Source of the DNA: Allobosea sp035944375
Lineage (GTDB): Bacteria > Pseudomonadota > Alphaproteobacteria > Rhizobiales > Beijerinckiaceae
Strand: one strand, 5' to 3'
Assembly: GCF_035944375.1 (NCBI RefSeq)
Contig: NZ_DASZBE010000018.1
Length of the DNA: 64,000 nucleotides
Of the stretch, positions 25,346 to 34,293 are shown piece after piece (position 1 is the first letter of the stretch; every line of letters starts with the position of its first letter). The translations under genes were made by a program, and so were the position numbers. The notes below the pieces were generated by a model that saw only the letters and a program-made list of their open reading frames with translations, did not search any database and had not been told where the DNA came from.

Positions 25346-26347
25346 TCAGTCGCCCGACGCCGCCCTCACTCGGCCGACCTCGATGCCGTTCCAGTTCTTC
25401 ATCACGCTCTCGCGCAGCGGAGCGAAAGCGGTGAGCTCAGCCTCGTCCATCGGCAGGAAGCGCGCGATCAGGTCGGCCATCACGACCTCCGCCGCACGGC
25501 CGGCACCGTCGTCGCATTTCAGCGCGATGCCGTAGCCCAGTTCCGGCAGGGAGCCGCAATAGACGCCCTCGGCCCCGGTCTTGATGAAGATGCGTTCGCG
25601 CAGCAGTTCCATGGCGCGGGTGTCGAAGCGGCCGGTGCCCGCGACCATGAAGGGGTGGGCGGCGGCGGCCTTGCGGATGCGGGCGGCGGCCTTGGCACGC
25701 TCAGGCCCGAAGCCATGGCCGGTGCCGAAGCGGGCGAAGCCCAGCGCCAGCGCGTTCAGCGGCACCGCATAGGTCGGGATCGAGCAGCCATCGGTGCCCA
25801 TCAGCTCGGACGAATGAGCGGCTCCGGTGACCTCTTCGAGCGCGCCGCGCACGGCCTTCTGCACGGCATGGCCGGCCTTCACATACCCCGCCGGGTCTTC
25901 GTCGATCCCGCAGGCAAGGCAGACGAAGCCGGCATGCTTGCCGGAGCAGTTGTTGTTGAGCGCGCTCGGCTCGCGGCCGGCCCGGGCCAGCGCGCGTGCG
26001 GCGTTCTCGTTCATCGGCCAATGCGCGCCGCATTCGAGGCAGCCGGCCTCGCGCCCGGCCTTTGCCAGCATCGCCAGCGAGGTCTCGGCGTGCAGCGGCT
26101 CGCCGGAATGGGAGGAGACGGCAAGCGCGATCTCGGCCTCGGTCAGGCCGTAGCGGTCGGCGGCGCCGCTCTCGAGCAGCGGCAGCGCCTGGATCGCCTT
26201 CACCGCCGAGCGCGGGAAGACGGGGCGCTCGACATCGCCGGTGGAAAAGACCACCCCGCCATCGGCGTCGACGACAATGGCGGCTCCGCGATGGCGCGAT
26301 TCGACCGTGCCGCCGCGCGTCACCTCGGCCAGGATCGGGTTGTCCAT
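25346..26347 (-). CDS. L-asparaginase, rhizobial (class 3, ReAV-like) type
   Basis: A 333-residue enzyme of the AnsA/ReAV asparaginase family, unrelated to E. coli types I and II. Conserved residues for the Ser-Lys tandems and zinc site are all seen: S47 and K50 in FPRSAVKA, S79 in SSHSGE, C134 and K137 in NNNCSGKHAG, the Cys of MGTDGCSIP, and the Lys of IALKCDDG. It hydrolyses asparagine to aspartate and ammonia. I chose the ATG at 26347 (MDNPILAEV) because GTGGAG lies 8 nt upstream; the ATG at 26377 is the other option. It is convergent with the beta-helix gene. Confidence 0.9.
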   Translation of the reverse strand: MDNPILAEVTRGGTVESRHRGAAIVVDADGGVVFSTGDVERPVFPRSAVKAIQALPLLESGAADRYGLTEAEIALAVSSHSGEPLHAETSLAMLAKAGREAGCLECGAHWPMNENAARALARAGREPSALNNNCSGKHAGFVCLACGIDEDPAGYVKAGHAVQKAVRGALEEVTGAAHSSELMGTDGCSIPTYAVPLNALALGFARFGTGHGFGPERAKAAARIRKAAAAHPFMVAGTGRFDTRAMELLRERIFIKTGAEGVYCGSLPELGYGIALKCDDGAGRAAEVVMADLIARFLPMDEAELTAFAPLRESVMKNWNGIEVGRVRAASGD

Positions 26348-26515
26348 CGTCGTCTCCACTGCGACAGCGTCCTGCACGAGACGCGCGCAGCCTTGTGCCG
26401 CCCACGGCTCGACCTGTCAAAAGCGATGGCGCACAGTGGCAACACCTGCCAAGCGGAAGGTGACGCGCTCCCGAAGGGGGCTGCATCCGCAGATCGGGCG
26501 AGCCGGAGCGAGGGA

Positions 26516-27340
26516 ATGTCGGGCGACTACGAGATCCAGTACAACAACCGCGCCCGCGTGCCGGAGCATCCCCAGGTGATCGCGAGCTGGGCCCGCGATG
26601 CCGAGGCCTATCGCGCCGAGGCCCTGTGCGAATTGGGCGTTTCCTATGGCGAGAGCGAGCGCCAGCGCTACGACCTGTTCAAGCCGGAGACGCGCAGCGG
26701 CAACGCCATCGTGCTGTTCATCCATGGCGGCTACTGGCAGGCGATGGACCGCAGCTTCTTCTCGCATATGGCGCGGGGGTTGAACGGTCGGGGCGTGCCG
26801 GTGGCGGTCGTCGGCTATGACCTCTGCCCGCAGGTCGAGGTCGGCCATATCGTCTGGGAGATGCAGCAGGCGGCGGCCGCCCTGTGGCGGCGCTTCTCTC
26901 TCCCGGTGGTCGCGACGGGGCATTCGGCGGGCGGTCACCTCGCCGCCTGCCTGCTCGCGACCAACTGGGCCGGCGTCGAGGACGATCTGCCGGAGCATCT
27001 CGTGCCGGCGGCCTACGGCATTTCCGGACTCTACAATCTCAAGCCACTGACGGAGACGAGCATCAACGGCGCGCTCAACCTCAGCTTCGAGGCCGCCGAA
27101 CGCGAAAGCCCACTGTTCTGGCCCGCGCCCTCCGGGCTCGTCATGGATGCCGTGGTCGGCGGCGAGGAGAGTGAGGAGTATTTCAAGCAGAGCCGCCGCA
27201 TCGTCGATGTATGGGGCCTGTCGGGCGTGCAGACACGCTATGAGGAGATCGTCGGCGCCAACCACTTCACAGTGATTGCAGGGCTCGCCGATCCCGAGAG
27301 CACCATGACCCGCCGCATCGCCGAACTCGCCGGCGCTTGA
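26516..27340 (+). CDS. Alpha/beta hydrolase, arylformamidase (kynurenine formamidase)-like
   Basis: A 274-residue alpha/beta hydrolase. The oxyanion motif HGGYWQ (70-75) is characteristic of kynurenine formamidase-type enzymes. The nucleophile elbow GHSAGG has Ser137, and the C-terminal His is in GANHFTVIAGL. It probably hydrolyses an N-formyl aryl amine or similar ester/amide. No kynurenine pathway partner gene is near, so the substrate remains inferred. The ATG at 26516 has GGAGCGAGGG upstream. It is divergent from the asparaginase gene. Confidence 0.8.
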   Translation: MSGDYEIQYNNRARVPEHPQVIASWARDAEAYRAEALCELGVSYGESERQRYDLFKPETRSGNAIVLFIHGGYWQAMDRSFFSHMARGLNGRGVPVAVVGYDLCPQVEVGHIVWEMQQAAAALWRRFSLPVVATGHSAGGHLAACLLATNWAGVEDDLPEHLVPAAYGISGLYNLKPLTETSINGALNLSFEAAERESPLFWPAPSGLVMDAVVGGEESEEYFKQSRRIVDVWGLSGVQTRYEEIVGANHFTVIAGLADPESTMTRRIAELAGA

Positions 27341-27444
27341 TCTGACGGGGCGGGAGGCTCTATCCAGATCGGGCGCGGCGGCTGCGGCGGGCGGCCTCCC
27401 GGCCGCCTGACGGGCCGAGCCGCAGACGAGATCCGGAGCCCGCG

Positions 27445-27681
27445 ATGCAGACCTTCTTCGTCGAGATCAAATGCAAGCTCGGCAAGACCTATGAGGTCGC
27501 CAGCGAACTCGCCGATCGCGAGATCGCCTCGGAGATCTACTCGACGGCGGGCAATTACGACATCCTGGCCAAGTTCCATGTCGCCGCGGACGTCGATATC
27601 GGCCATTTCGTCGCCCAGAAGGTGCAGTCGATCCCCGAGATCGCCGACACCCACACGATCATCACCTTCAAGGCGTTCTGA
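27445..27681 (+). CDS. Stand-alone Lrp/AsnC ligand-binding (RAM) domain protein
   Basis: A 78-residue protein that is only the alpha-beta RAM domain of Lrp/AsnC regulators (FFVEIKCKLGKTYEVASELADREIASEIYSTAGNYDILAKFHV...DIGHFVAQKVQSIPEIADTHTIITFKAF), with no DNA-binding part. Free RAM-domain proteins are widespread, form oligomers, bind amino acids, and may modulate full-length Lrp proteins. The cognate partner is unknown; a full-length Lrp-like gene lies at 18405. Confidence 0.88.
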   Translation: MQTFFVEIKCKLGKTYEVASELADREIASEIYSTAGNYDILAKFHVAADVDIGHFVAQKVQSIPEIADTHTIITFKAF

Positions 27682-27725
27682 GCCGGGTCGCGGCGCGGCC
27701 GCCATGGTCGGCGACCCGGGAAGAT

Positions 27726-27748
27726 GATTCAAGCCAACGGCTTGAATC
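27726..27748. promoter_or_regulatory. Perfect 10-bp-arm inverted repeat upstream of malic enzyme
   Basis: GATTCAAGCC and its exact complement GGCTTGAATC are separated by AAC. A third half-site GATTCAAGC recurs at 27786. No U tract follows, so an operator is more likely than a terminator. It lies ~193 bp before the malic enzyme ATG in a 259-bp gap that has no gene. The binding protein is unknown. Confidence 0.55.
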
Positions 27749-27940
27749 GATCGGCTCAACCGCCGCGCGAGCGTCTTCACAGCCTGATTCAAGCGTGCCG
27801 GCCAGCCCCAGCACCCCGGCAAGACCGCAAGCCGCGATCCATGCCTGCGATTAATGCATCCACCGCGCTTGACGACCTCGCCCCATTCGCGCGACCTCGG
27901 CTGCTCCTGACATTGAGCCTGCGCCGCCGGAGCCGCCGCG

Positions 27941-30238
27941 ATGAAGAGCAACCTGTCCCAAGATCTTCGCTCCGGCGCGCTCGTCTATCACCGCCTGCCA
28001 CGCCCCGGTAAGATCGAGATCCAGGCAACCAAGCCGCTCGGCAACCAGCGCGACCTCGCGCTCGCCTATTCCCCCGGCGTCGCTGCCGCCTGCGAGGCCA
28101 TCGTCGACGATCCGTCCCAGGCCGCGGAGCTGACCTCGCGGCAGAACCTCGTTGCCGTCATCACCAACGGCACCGCCGTGCTGGGGCTTGGCGACATCGG
28201 GCCGCTCGCCTCCAAGCCGGTGATGGAGGGCAAGGCCGTCCTGTTCAAGAAGTTCGCCGGGATCGACTGCTTCGACATCGAGGTCGAGCAGAAGAACATC
28301 GAGAAATTCGTCGAGGTCGTCGCGGCGCTGGAGCCGACCTTCGGCGGCATCAATCTCGAGGACATCAAGGGCCCGGAGTGCTTCGAGATCGAGGAGCAGC
28401 TCAAGGCCCGGATGAACATCCCGGTCTTCCATGACGACCAGCATGGCACGGCGATCATCGTCTCGGCCGCAATCCTCAACGGGCTCGACCTGTCGGGCAA
28501 GAAGATCGGCGACGTCAAGATCGTCGTCTCCGGCGCGGGTGCGGCGGCGCTGGCCTGCCTCAACCTGCTGGTCGAACTCGGCGCGCAGCGCGAGAACATC
28601 TGGGTCACCGACCTGGAAGGCGTCGTCCACAAGGGCCGCAACACCCTGATGGACCGCTGGAAGGAGGTCTATGCGCAGGAGACCGACGCCCGCACGCTGG
28701 CCGAGGTAATCCCCGGCGCGGACGTGTTTCTGGGTCTCTCGGCCGCCGGCGTCCTGAAGCCCGAGATGGCCAAGGCGATGGGTCCCAAGCCGCTGATCCT
28801 GGCGCTCGCCAACCCCAATCCCGAGATCACGCCCGAGGACGCGCTGGCGGTGCGGCCCGACGCGATGATCTGCACCGGGCGCTCGGACTATCCCAACCAG
28901 GTCAACAACGTCCTCTGCTTCCCCTACATCTTCCGCGGCGCGCTCGACGTGCAGGCGACGACGATCAACGAGGCGATGAAGCTCGCCGCCGTGCGCGCCA
29001 TCGCATCGCTGGCGCGCGAGGCGACGTCCGACATCGCGGCGCGCGCTTATGGCGGCGAATCCTCGACCTTCGGCGCGACCTCGCTGATTCCCAACCCGTT
29101 CGATCCCCGACTGATCATCCGGATCGCGCCGGCCGTGGCGCAGGCAGCGATGGCGACCGGCGTGGCGCGCAAGCCTTTGCCCGACATCGAGGCCTATCGC
29201 GAGGAACTGTCGCGCTTCGTCTTCCGCTCCGGTTTCATCATGAAGCCGCTCTTCGCTCAGGCGAAGGCCGACCCCAAGCGCGTGATCTATGCCGAGGGCG
29301 AGGACGAGCGCGTGCTGCGCGCGGCGCAGGTGGCGCTGGAGGAAGGGCTCGCGATCCCAATCCTGATCGGCCGCCCGAGCGTGATCGAAAGCCGCGTGCA
29401 GCGCTTCGGCCTGTCGATCCGGCCGGGCATCGACTGCGAAGTCATCAACCCCGAGGACGACCCGCGCTATCGCGATTACGTCCAGACCTATCTCGACATC
29501 GCCGGGCGTCGTGGCATCACGCCCGAGGCCGCCCGCTCGCTGGTGCGCACCAACAACACGGTGATCGCGGCGCTGGCGGTGGCGCGTGGCGAGGCCGATG
29601 CGATGATCACCGGCCTCGAAGGCCGCTTCATGTCGCGGCTGCGGCACATCAAGGACATCATCGGGCTGGCGCCCGGCGTCTGCGACATCTCGGCGATGAC
29701 GCTGATCATCACCAACAAGGGCGCCTTCTTCCTGGCCGACACCCATGTGAAGCATGATCCCAGCGCCGAGGAGATCGCGGACATGACGGTGCTGGCGGCG
29801 AGCCATGTCGCCCGCTTCGGCATCGAACCCAAGATCGCTTTGCTTTCGCATTCGGATTTCGGCGCCGCCGACACGCCCTCGGCGCTCAAGATGCGCAAGG
29901 CGCTCGGCCTGATCCGCGAGCGGGCGCCACAGCTGGAATGCGACGGCGAGATGGAGGCCGACACCGCGCTGGTGGCTATGGTGCGCGAGCGGGTGCTGCC
30001 CTCCTCGCGGCTGAAGGGCGTCGCCAATGTGCTGATCTTCCCCAATCTCGATGCCGCCAACATCGCCTATCAGTTCGCCAAGGTGCTGGCGGATGCCCTG
30101 CCCGTCGGGCCGATCCTGATCGGCGCCGCCAAGCCCGTGCATATCCTCACCGGCTCTGTGACGGCACGCGGCGTCGTCAACATGACGGCGGTGGCGGTGG
30201 TCGAGGCGCAGGAGCGGGCGGCGGTCGCGGCCGGCTGA
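27941..30238 (+). CDS. maeB: Malic enzyme with C-terminal phosphotransacetylase domain
   Basis: A 765-residue NAD(P)-dependent malic enzyme of the large (Dme/Tme) type. The malic N-domain has YHRLPRPGKIEIQATKPLGNQRDLALAYSPGVAAAC. The dinucleotide-binding domain has VVSGAGAAALACLNLLVELGA. From ~430 on is a phosphate-acetyl/butyryltransferase domain (VIYAEGEDERVLRAAQVALEEGLAIPILIGRP, GLAPGVCDISAMTLI), which is usually regulatory (acetyl-CoA effect) rather than catalytic. It decarboxylates malate to pyruvate. Start ATG 27941 is preceded by GGAGCCGCC. Confidence 0.95.
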   Translation: MKSNLSQDLRSGALVYHRLPRPGKIEIQATKPLGNQRDLALAYSPGVAAACEAIVDDPSQAAELTSRQNLVAVITNGTAVLGLGDIGPLASKPVMEGKAVLFKKFAGIDCFDIEVEQKNIEKFVEVVAALEPTFGGINLEDIKGPECFEIEEQLKARMNIPVFHDDQHGTAIIVSAAILNGLDLSGKKIGDVKIVVSGAGAAALACLNLLVELGAQRENIWVTDLEGVVHKGRNTLMDRWKEVYAQETDARTLAEVIPGADVFLGLSAAGVLKPEMAKAMGPKPLILALANPNPEITPEDALAVRPDAMICTGRSDYPNQVNNVLCFPYIFRGALDVQATTINEAMKLAAVRAIASLAREATSDIAARAYGGESSTFGATSLIPNPFDPRLIIRIAPAVAQAAMATGVARKPLPDIEAYREELSRFVFRSGFIMKPLFAQAKADPKRVIYAEGEDERVLRAAQVALEEGLAIPILIGRPSVIESRVQRFGLSIRPGIDCEVINPEDDPRYRDYVQTYLDIAGRRGITPEAARSLVRTNNTVIAALAVARGEADAMITGLEGRFMSRLRHIKDIIGLAPGVCDISAMTLIITNKGAFFLADTHVKHDPSAEEIADMTVLAASHVARFGIEPKIALLSHSDFGAADTPSALKMRKALGLIRERAPQLECDGEMEADTALVAMVRERVLPSSRLKGVANVLIFPNLDAANIAYQFAKVLADALPVGPILIGAAKPVHILTGSVTARGVVNMTAVAVVEAQERAAVAAG

Positions 30239-30337
30239 GACCCGCCTGCCGCCGTTGCGGCCATGACACCGGCTCTGCCATGATCGCGGCGGTGCCGGCC
30301 CTCGGGGACGCGCCGTGCGGGTCGGGGGAAACGGGCC

Positions 30338-31462
30338 TTGAACATCGTGAAGATCCTGCGCGCGCTCTGTCTGCTGGGGGTCTTCGTGGCGGCCTGGCCC
30401 GTGCCTTACGCCTCCGCCCAGGACGTGCCGGTCGGCGCATCGCTGCGACAGGAGAACGGCTTCCTCCGCATCCAGGCGAAAGGGCGAGAGGTCCGGCTCG
30501 AGAGTCTGATCGTGCGGCCGGAGGGCGTGACGGGGCCGCTGCCGCTGGCGATCATCACCCACGGCCGCAGCAGCAGTTCGCTCAGCATGGGCGACCTGCG
30601 GGCGGCCCGCTACGCGACGCTGGCGCGTGATCTCGCCCGCCGGGGCTGGCTCGCCGCCGTGGTGATGCGCCGCGGTGCCGGCCAGTCGGACGGACCGCTG
30701 CCGTCGCTGACCTCCTGCCCTTCCCCCGATATCGCCGGCGCTTTCGGAGACGATGCTGATGACATCGAGGGCGCGCTGCGCGCTCTCCAGGCGCGGTCGG
30801 ATGTCGACGGGCAGCGGGTGATCCTGCTCGGGGAATCGGCCGGCGGCGCCACCGCACTGGCCCTGATGCGCCGCAAGCCACCGGGCCTGCGCGGCATCGT
30901 CAACGTCGCCGGCGGGCTCAATCTCGAGGCCTGCACCGAACGCGGCCAGGACGCGCTGGTCGCGGCCATGACCGCCTGGCAGGGGCCGGACGCGGCGCCG
31001 CAACTCTGGATCTATGCCCGCAACGACGAGCTCTTCCCGCCGGCTCTGGTCGCGCGGATGCGCAAGGCGGCGCTCGATGCCGGGGCCGATGTCCGCTTCA
31101 TCGATCTGCCGGAGCTCAAGCCGCGCGGCCACATGGCGTTCCTCCACGGACAGGCGAGGCATCTCTGGCTGCGCGAGATGGATGTATCGCTGCGCGCCTG
31201 GGACCTGCCGACGATTCCCCGCGATCGTGGCCGCTCCTTCCATGCCAAGCTCGGCCTGAGCACGCGGCTCGATGTCTTCGAGCGCTATTTCTCGGGCCCC
31301 GGCGAGCGGGCGATGGCGCTGAGCCGCAGCAAGAAGCAGTTCCGCTACTGGTTCGGCACCACCGATCTGGAGAGGGCCAAGGCGAATGCACTGCGCGACT
31401 GTGGGGTGCTGGCATCCGATTGCGTGATCGCCTTCGAGAACGACCGGTTCATGCTGGAGTGA
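30338..31462 (+). CDS. Exported alpha/beta hydrolase, dienelactone-hydrolase-like
   Basis: A 374-residue protein. A signal peptide (IVKILRALCLLGVFVAAWPVPYASAQ) precedes an alpha/beta-hydrolase core with PLPLAIITHGRSSSS, a GESAGG nucleophile elbow (ILLGESAGGATALALM), an acid in IYARNDELFP, and a His near LKPRGHMAFLHGQ. A C-terminal ~100-residue extension ends CVIAFENDRFMLE. The start is non-ATG: TTG at 30338 (GGGGGAAACGGGCC upstream) or GTG at 30347. Substrate unknown. Confidence 0.8.
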   Translation: MNIVKILRALCLLGVFVAAWPVPYASAQDVPVGASLRQENGFLRIQAKGREVRLESLIVRPEGVTGPLPLAIITHGRSSSSLSMGDLRAARYATLARDLARRGWLAAVVMRRGAGQSDGPLPSLTSCPSPDIAGAFGDDADDIEGALRALQARSDVDGQRVILLGESAGGATALALMRRKPPGLRGIVNVAGGLNLEACTERGQDALVAAMTAWQGPDAAPQLWIYARNDELFPPALVARMRKAALDAGADVRFIDLPELKPRGHMAFLHGQARHLWLREMDVSLRAWDLPTIPRDRGRSFHAKLGLSTRLDVFERYFSGPGERAMALSRSKKQFRYWFGTTDLERAKANALRDCGVLASDCVIAFENDRFMLE

Positions 31463-31584
31463 CGGAGCGGCGGGGCGGCCGTGCGCCGATCCGTCTCACC
31501 CTCTTGGCGGCGCAGACGAGCCGGGCTCTACTGCGGTCCAGCGGGCCCTGCCCGTCTCGCCCGTTGCAGCAGGGAGAGCGTCTG

Positions 31585-33180
31585 ATGCCGGGATTTCGGA
31601 GCCTCGCTTTCGTGCTCGCGATCGGGCTCGCCCTCGCGACAGCGGGGGCGGCGCTGGCTCAGGGCGTGCTCCACCGCAGCCATGACGGCGATCCCGGCAG
31701 TCTCGATCCGCTGCGGACGACGAGCGTCACCGAGGCGCATCTGCTGCGCGACCTCTATGAGGGTCTCGTCATCCACACGATGAAAGGCGAGATCGCGCCG
31801 GGTGTGGCTGAGAGCTGGACGACGAGCGAGGACGGGCTGGTCTGGCGCTTCACCCTGCGTCGGGACGCGCGCTGGTCGAATGGCGAGCCGGTGACGGCAT
31901 CCGACTTCGTGTTCTCGCTGCGGCGCGTGGTCGATCCGCGCTCGGGCGCTCCCTACGCGCCGCTCCTCTATCCGATCCGCCATGCCGAGCGCATCCACAA
32001 AGGGGCCGAGGGCATGCGCGTCGAGGATCTCGGCGTGTCGGCGCTGGAGCCCGGGCTGATCGAAATCCGGCTGGAGCGCCCGACGCCCCATCTGCTCGAG
32101 CTGCTGGCGCATCAGGCCGCCCTGCCTGTCCACCCGGCGACCGCGGACCGGCCCGGCCGGCTGGCGGCGCGCGTGACCGACTGGGTGTCGAACGGCCCCT
32201 ATGTGCTGAAGGAGTTCGTGCCCAGCTCGCATATCCGGCTGGGCCGCAACCCGTCTTTCCACGCCGCCGCCGATGTCCGCATCGAGACGGTGATGTCCTA
32301 TCCCATCGCCGATGCGGCGGTCGCAGCGCGGCGCTTTCTGGCAGGCGAACTGCACCTGACCACCGACATCCCCACGGACGAGATCGCGGCCCTGCGCGGG
32401 CGGCTGGGCGCGCAGCTGCGCGTTTCGCCGGCGCTCGGCACCTATTTCCTGGTGCTGAACACGGCCAAGGCCCCCTTCTCCGATGCGCGGCTGCGCCGGG
32501 CGCTGTCGCTCGCGATCGACCGGGAATTCATCGCCGAACGCATCTGGGCCGGCACGATGCTGCCGGCCTATGGCGTGATCCCGCCTCATACCGGAAATTA
32601 CGGCGAGCGCGCCGAACTCGACTTCAAGGCCGCCTCCCCGCTCGAGCGCGAAGACGAGGCGAAGCGTCTGATGGCGGCCGCGGGCTATGGGCCCGGCATA
32701 CCGCTGCGGCTCGAGCTGCGCTACAACCGCAGCGACAACAACCGGCGCACCATTGCGGCGATCGCGGAGCAATGGGCGGCGATCGGCATCGAGACCTCCC
32801 TCATCGAGACCGACAGCGCGGCGCATTTCGCGCATCTGCGCGAGGGCGGCGATTTCGACGTCGCCCGCTATGGCTGGATCGGCGACTATTCCGATCCGCA
32901 GAGCTTCCTCTTCCTGTTCCGAAGCGACAACACCGGCTTCAATGTCGGGCGCTATGCCGATCCGCAGTTCGACGCGCTGATGACGCTCGCGGCCGGCGAA
33001 TCCGATCTCGCCCGGCGCGCGGCGATCCTGCGCGAGGCCGACAGCCTGATCGTCCGCGACCAGCCCTGGATCCCGGTGCTGCACTATTCCCACAGGAACC
33101 TCGTCTCGAACCGGCTCGCCGGCTTCGCGCCGAATCCGCAGGGCGCGATCCCGTCGCGCTTCCTGAGCTTTCGCCCCTGA
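31585..33180 (+). CDS. Peptide/oligopeptide ABC transporter substrate-binding protein (OppA-like)
   Basis: A 531-residue periplasmic protein. It has a signal peptide (LAFVLAIGLALATAGAALAQ) and an SBP_bac_5 domain with DPGSLDPLRTTSVTEAHLLRDLYEGLV, VAESWTTSEDGLVWRFTLR, DARWSNGEPVTASDFVFSLRR and DARLRRALSLAIDREFIAERI. ATG 31585 follows AGGGAGAG by 6 nt. No permease or ATPase gene is adjacent, so it is an orphan binding protein that must use a transporter encoded elsewhere. It lies just before the D-amino acid transaminase, hinting at peptidoglycan-derived peptides (inference). Confidence 0.9.
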   Translation: MPGFRSLAFVLAIGLALATAGAALAQGVLHRSHDGDPGSLDPLRTTSVTEAHLLRDLYEGLVIHTMKGEIAPGVAESWTTSEDGLVWRFTLRRDARWSNGEPVTASDFVFSLRRVVDPRSGAPYAPLLYPIRHAERIHKGAEGMRVEDLGVSALEPGLIEIRLERPTPHLLELLAHQAALPVHPATADRPGRLAARVTDWVSNGPYVLKEFVPSSHIRLGRNPSFHAAADVRIETVMSYPIADAAVAARRFLAGELHLTTDIPTDEIAALRGRLGAQLRVSPALGTYFLVLNTAKAPFSDARLRRALSLAIDREFIAERIWAGTMLPAYGVIPPHTGNYGERAELDFKAASPLEREDEAKRLMAAAGYGPGIPLRLELRYNRSDNNRRTIAAIAEQWAAIGIETSLIETDSAAHFAHLREGGDFDVARYGWIGDYSDPQSFLFLFRSDNTGFNVGRYADPQFDALMTLAAGESDLARRAAILREADSLIVRDQPWIPVLHYSHRNLVSNRLAGFAPNPQGAIPSRFLSFRP

Positions 33181-33287
33181 CAGAAGCGGGGGTGCCCCCG
33201 CATCGACGCCGGCATTCGCCCCTCGCGCCCGGCCTGCGTCTCGGCTAGGAGCGATGCTGTTGGAAACCCGCTGACGAGAGCCGACCG

Positions 33288-34145
33288 ATGTCCCGCATTG
33301 TCTATGTGAACGGCGCCTATCTCCCCGAGGAGGACGCCAAGATCTCGATCTTCGACCGCGGCTTCATCTTCGGCGACGGCATCTATGAGGTCTCGGCGGT
33401 GATCGGCGGCAAGCTGGTCGATTGCGAGGCGCATCTGGCGCGGCTCGAACGGTCCTGCGGCGAGATCAGGCTGTCGCTGCCCTGGTCGAAGGCGGAACTG
33501 GTCGCGATTCATGAAGAACTGATCAGGCGCAACGCCCTGGACGAGGGCGGCGTCTATCTGGAGGTCACGCGCGGCGCGGCCGATCGCGACTTCCCCTTCC
33601 CGAAGGACGTCACGCCGACGCTGGTGATGTTCACCCAGGCCCGCAACTTCGTGAACGCCCCGGCGGCGAAGACCGGCATCAAGGTGGTCTCGACTCCGGA
33701 TCTGCGCTGGGCCCGGCGCGACATCAAGAGCGTCAACCTGCTCGCTCCGGTGCTGGCCAAGCAGTTCGCAGCCGAAAGCGGCGCGCAGGAGGCCTGGATG
33801 ATCGAGGACGGCGTGGTGACCGAGGGCGCCTCCTCCACCGCCTGGATCGTCAAGGGCAAGACGCTGATCTCGCGGCCGCTCTCGCACAAGGTCCTGCCGG
33901 GCATCACCCGCAAGGCCGTGCTGGCCTATATCGAAGAGACCGGCTTCGCCTTTGAGGAGCGCGAGTTCACGCTGGCCGAGGCGCTGGACGCCGAGGAGGC
34001 CTTCATCACGTCGGCGACCAGCCTCGTCATGCCGGTGACGACGATTGACGGCCACAGCATCCACAACGGCGCCCCGGGCCCGACCGCGCTGCGCCTGCGC
34101 GAGATCTATATCGATTTCGCCCGCAAGGGCGGCGTGCTGGGGTGA
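33288..34145 (+). CDS. dat: D-amino acid aminotransferase (class IV PLP)
   Basis: A 285-residue fold-type IV aminotransferase. The start RIVYVNGAYLPEEDAKISIFDRGFIFGDGIYEV is typical of D-alanine transaminase. The PLP Lys is ~147 in RRDIKSVNLL, the Glu is in DGVVTEGASSTAWIV, and the substrate-site region is TSATSLVMPVTTIDG. It transfers amino groups between D-amino acids and 2-oxo acids, supplying D-Glu/D-Ala or degrading D-amino acids. Branched-chain aminotransferases share the fold, but the N-terminal motif favours D-AAT. Confidence 0.9.
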   Translation: MSRIVYVNGAYLPEEDAKISIFDRGFIFGDGIYEVSAVIGGKLVDCEAHLARLERSCGEIRLSLPWSKAELVAIHEELIRRNALDEGGVYLEVTRGAADRDFPFPKDVTPTLVMFTQARNFVNAPAAKTGIKVVSTPDLRWARRDIKSVNLLAPVLAKQFAAESGAQEAWMIEDGVVTEGASSTAWIVKGKTLISRPLSHKVLPGITRKAVLAYIEETGFAFEEREFTLAEALDAEEAFITSATSLVMPVTTIDGHSIHNGAPGPTALRLREIYIDFARKGGVLG

Positions 34146-34173
34146 CCTGATACGGTCTGCTCCGCAGCCTCCT

Positions 34174-34279
34174 CGTCATCCCGGACAAGCGGCGCAGCCG
34201 CGCCGATCCGGGATCCATCGGAGACCGCAATTCCCTACGATGGATCCCGGAGCTCCGCTTCGCTGCGTCCGGGATGACG
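34174..34279. repeat. Palindromic intergenic repeat, family C copy 1
   Basis: A 106-bp element bounded by CGTCATCCCGG and CCGGGATGACG. The internal inverted pair GATCCGGGATCCATC / GATGGATCCCGGA-like gives a cruciform-capable structure. A second copy is at 35752-35861. The two copies bracket the guanine deaminase gene. Confidence 0.85.
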
Positions 34280-34293
34280 GGGAGGTTCGGGCG

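Noticed and set aside
27341..27444. Hairpin GGCGGCC-TCCC-GGCCGCC as terminator
   Set aside because: No U tract follows; it may simply reflect very high GC, so it was not called.
27851..31243. 1130-codon open frame on the minus strand
   Set aside because: It is antisense to malic enzyme and the following hydrolase, which are clear family members. The frame reads as low-complexity Arg/Ala/Asp/His protein with no domain.
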